Source of the DNA: Antrihabitans stalactiti
Lineage (GTDB): Bacteria > Actinomycetota > Actinomycetes > Mycobacteriales > Mycobacteriaceae
Assembly (NCBI RefSeq): GCF_012932915.1
Contig: NZ_VCQU01000008.1
Span: 186,001 to 250,000, forward strand
Length of the DNA stretch: 64,000 nucleotides
Direction of reading: 5' to 3'
The notes below the pieces were generated by a model, which was not told the DNA's origin, ran no database searches, and saw only the letters and a program-made list of their open reading frames with translations. Positions 62,401 to 64,000 of the stretch are shown here, in pieces; positions within the stretch are counted from its first letter, which is position 1, and each line of letters opens with the position of its first letter. The position numbers and the translations under genes were made by a program.

Positions 62401-64000
62401 ATGACCGGTACCTGATTCTCGATTCGCTGCAACGCGAGGAAGAGGCGATACACCGCTTCTTCCAGGAGCGGTCCGGGCTCGAGGTCGACCACGTCGTAGT
62501 GGCCGAGCGCGCGGGAAAGCTTGTTGCGGAACGATTCCGGGAGGCGCTGCACGTCGACGTCCATCGACAGCAGATACGAATGAAAGTGCTCGCGCGGGCT
62601 GTGCGCCTGCTCGTGTGTCTCTTCCTCGTCGAAGCCGGTCGGCTTGTTGCGCGACAGCTCGCAGATGTCGGCGAACGTCGTGAGCAGGTCCAGCTCGGGC
62701 CCGACGAGGACCGTGCGCGGCACCTCGGCCCGCAGCGCGTGGTACTCGGTGAGCAATTCGCGCGCACGCGCGCCGCCGACGTCGAAGCCGGTGATCACCG
62801 CGCGCAGTGCGTCGAGGCGGACGATCGCTTCGGTGTGGTTGTCGGTCTGCAGCGCGGACTGTGGTTTCGCGAACTCGACTCGCGGTGCCTTCGTCGTCAC
62901 GGCACCGTCTTCGAGCGGATCGACCCGGAGCAGGGGAGCGCCGGCGTCGATCTGGGAGTTGACGACCGCCAGCACTTCGCGGACCTTGCCCGCAAACGGT
63001 GCGCGGACCGCGGTCTCCATCTTCATGGCCTCGAGCACGACCAGCGTTGCGCCCGCAGCGACCTCGTCGCCCGGCGCCACCGGCACCGCCACGACGACCG
63101 CCGGGGCGGGGGCACGGACCACGCCGGCCTCGTCCTGGCTGATCTGGTGGGTGACGCCGTCGACCTCGACGAGGTAGTGCGCAGTGCCTGCAACAGACAC
63201 GACATGGAATCGCCTGTTGCCGACGATGATTCGGCTCTCGAACTCGCCGAGTCGGTCGACGCTGACCTCGAACTCGCCGCCTTCGGTCTCGACGTTGTAG
63301 CGATGGGGGTCGATCTGGCCGACCGTCAGCTGATACGCCTGACCTTGGTAGGTGAGCTCGACGGCGCGACCGATCGAGTGCGTCGCGCGTGGCCGACCAC
63401 CGCGCGCGGACCGCAGGAATGCGGCACGCTCACGCGCCTCCTGGGCGTCGTAGGTGTCGATCGCGGCGGCGATCAGGGCGATGTCCGCGACGCGGGTCGG
63501 TCCGTCGGTTGTTCCCGCGCCCGTCCGGTCCAGCCAGCCGGTGTCGGCGTCGCCCGAGATCAGTTCTTCGCGATCGAGCAGTTCGAGCAGGAACGACTTG
63601 GTAGTCGTGCCACCGTCGAGGACGACGGTCGTTTCGCGCAGCGCGGTCCGCAGCCGGGCGAGCGCCTCGGAGCGGTCCTTGCCCCATGCGATGACCTTGG
63701 CGACCATCGAGTCGTAATCGGGCGGAATGACGTCGCCTTGCGCGATGCCGGTGTCGACGCGAAGGCCCGAGCCGAGCGGGAACTTCAGCAGCTTGACCGT
63801 GCCCGGTGCAGGCGCGAAACCGTTGTCGGCGTCTTCTGCGTTGAGGCGCGCTTCGACGGCGTGGCCGAATTCTGCCGGGCACTCACCTTCGAGGCGTCCG
63901 CCGTTGGCGACGTGAATCTGCAGCTTGACCAGGTCGAGGCCGGTCGTCACTTCGGTGATCGGGTGCTCGACCTGCAAACGTGTGTTGACCTCGAGGAAGG
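59412..64000 (-). CDS. Giant multidomain acyl-CoA carboxylase, eukaryote-like (5' end missing)
   Basis: About 1528 residues are visible; the frame continues past the right edge. At the window end the conserved biotin-carboxylase stretch FLEVNTRLQVEHP is read through, so roughly 300 N-terminal residues are missing. Order: end of biotin carboxylase, a biotin-transfer region, the biotinyl domain with LEAMKM (lysine codon 63021-63023), a long central domain of about 650 residues without bacterial Acc counterpart, then carboxyltransferase N- and C-halves (GGYDRVMGPNGEAQYW; LANLSGFDGSPES; FVVFSGALNDN). This single-chain arrangement resembles eukaryotic ACC. It should make malonyl-CoA or a longer carboxyacyl-CoA. 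It is convergent with the FtsX-type gene. Confidence 0.9.
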   Translation of the reverse strand, partial: FLEVNTRLQVEHPITEVTTGLDLVKLQIHVANGGRLEGECPAEFGHAVEARLNAEDADNGFAPAPGTVKLLKFPLGSGLRVDTGIAQGDVIPPDYDSMVAKVIAWGKDRSEALARLRTALRETTVVLDGGTTTKSFLLELLDREELISGDADTGWLDRTGAGTTDGPTRVADIALIAAAIDTYDAQEARERAAFLRSARGGRPRATHSIGRAVELTYQGQAYQLTVGQIDPHRYNVETEGGEFEVSVDRLGEFESRIIVGNRRFHVVSVAGTAHYLVEVDGVTHQISQDEAGVVRAPAPAVVVAVPVAPGDEVAAGATLVVLEAMKMETAVRAPFAGKVREVLAVVNSQIDAGAPLLRVDPLEDGAVTTKAPRVEFAKPQSALQTDNHTEAIVRLDALRAVITGFDVGGARARELLTEYHALRAEVPRTVLVGPELDLLTTFADICELSRNKPTGFDEEETHEQAHSPREHFHSYLLSMDVDVQRLPESFRNKLSRALGHYDVVDLEPGPLLEEAVYRLFLALQRIENQVPVIVGLLERWLTDDYAAPESSPELAEVLDRLIDATQVRYPLVGDVARNLRFRFFDAPAIHDIRNRAYDNVRGNLAYLAERPDAPDYARRMEALAATPEPLIGLLAQRISNPGVLLEVLTRQYYLIHTLDDIKAFTRDHRPIVTGTFDQAGERVHLVSMITQFAGLLRTLDIIDDLAGEAPEDLAVDLYLAWADAPSDGDELADALRGLLAQHSKAATWRRITVTVFAAPNSVQLITLRGTGTDLIEDRIIRDMHPLTGQRFDFWRLKNFDGIRLSSAADTHLYQLSAKDNPADQRLIAFAEIREETVQRDGGGNIVAVPAIERALSACMDGIRREQAKRGARRLDNNRVALYIWPIIEEPVEQLTSIGQYIAPLTMGAGLEEVTLLARLRETPLSSPREVALRFSYRSGAGVHVRVTEPPTEPLRPLDEYTQKVQRSRARGTVYPYELIPLLTQEDGSFTELDFDDSNNLVPVDRPYGLNKAGLIVGLVTTPTLRYPEGMTRVAMFGDPTKALGTVAEAECARVVAAIDLAEERGIPVEWFTLSSGATISMDSGTENMDWVSRALRRIITFTQAGGEINVVVAGINVGAQPYWNAEATMLTHTKGILVMTPDSAMVLTGKQSLDYSGGVSAEDNFGIGGYDRVMGPNGEAQYWAPNLAAACDILFTHYEHAYVAPGERFPRRAHSKDPLDRDVCTYPHVHPSSDFTTVGDIFSSKTNPERKKPFDIRTVMHSVVDQDHPVLERWADMADAETAVVFDAHLAGIPATVVGIESRTIPRKGWFPADGPDQWTSGTLFPQSSKKTARAINAASGNRPLVVLANLSGFDGSPESLRNIQLEYGAEIGRAIVNFDGPIVFCVISRYHGGAFVVFSGALNDNMEVLAVEGSFASVIGGAPAAAVVFSREVNARTAADAAVKALEERLAASTDDAERAHLRVELSAARTAVRSDKLGEVAQEFEAIHNIDRAREVGSVHSIVPAATLRPSIVAAVERGMKRTTAK

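Noticed and set aside
1-64000. Prophage, insertion sequence, integrase, CRISPR array, toxin-antitoxin or biosynthetic megasynthase
   Set aside because: No transposase, integrase, regular spacer-repeat array, or PKS/NRPS domain was found on either strand; the AMP-binding gene at 11342 has no carrier or condensation domain beside it.

Overview
The window is 64 kb of GC-rich chromosomal DNA that looks like a mycolic-acid actinobacterium (order Mycobacteriales). A Rhodococcus- or Nocardia-like member of the Nocardiaceae is my best guess, from gene content only. Pointers are a FadD15-type acyl-CoA synthetase, two single-chain acyl-CoA carboxylases, a PtpB-type phosphatase, a PPE-like protein beside an EspG-like chaperone, a DUF3558-type lipoprotein, and many GTG/TTG and apparently leaderless starts. 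I found no rRNA, tRNA, CRISPR array, prophage or insertion sequence.

Left part (1-18.6 kb): housekeeping and accessory metabolism. It holds an ABC exporter pair cut by the left edge, an alpha/beta hydrolase, an AraC regulator with a VOC protein, and a 1049-residue single-chain acyl-CoA carboxylase coupled to a glutathionyl-hydroquinone-reductase-like transferase. Two drug-export modules follow, each headed by a PadR regulator: PadR-MFS at 8.4-10.4 kb and PadR-DrrAB-like ABC at 13.3-15.7 kb. Candidate operators are visible for both. Between them sit a crotonase, a degenerate and C-terminally truncated AMP-binding protein, and a PtpB-like phosphatase. A membrane sulfite-oxidase-like molybdoenzyme stands divergent to a TetR regulator.

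18.7-21.8 kb: a compact type VII secretion accessory operon (small YxxxE-bearing protein, DUF3558-like lipoprotein, PPE-like protein, EspG-like chaperone) with no ESX core genes in the window. Then come FadD15-like, a phosphoribosyltransferase, a nitrilase-family amidase and the DEAD-box helicase DeaD.

28-49.5 kb: a large exopolysaccharide locus. Gmd and Fcl make GDP-fucose. A WcaJ-like transferase starts the chain on the lipid carrier and four glycosyltransferases extend it. A Wzx-like flippase and a Wzy-like polymerase follow the Wzx/Wzy scheme, and two Wzc-like proteins probably control chain length. Two hexapeptide acetyltransferases, an HxxxDG acyltransferase, two SGNH proteins, two PslG-like glycoside hydrolases and a secreted lipoprotein probably decorate, trim or hold the polymer. 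Several components come in pairs of which one has lost key catalytic residues.

Right part (49.5-64 kb): RidA, a histidine phosphatase, a two-gene acyl-CoA dehydrogenase operon behind a perfect 21-bp inverted repeat, endonuclease IV, a secreted lipase, a MacB/FtsX-type ABC system, and a giant eukaryote-like multidomain acyl-CoA carboxylase that runs off the right edge. Related long palindromes sit at convergent gene ends (35.8 and 59.4 kb; another type at 21.8-21.9 kb). All gaps between genes are shorter than 300 bases.
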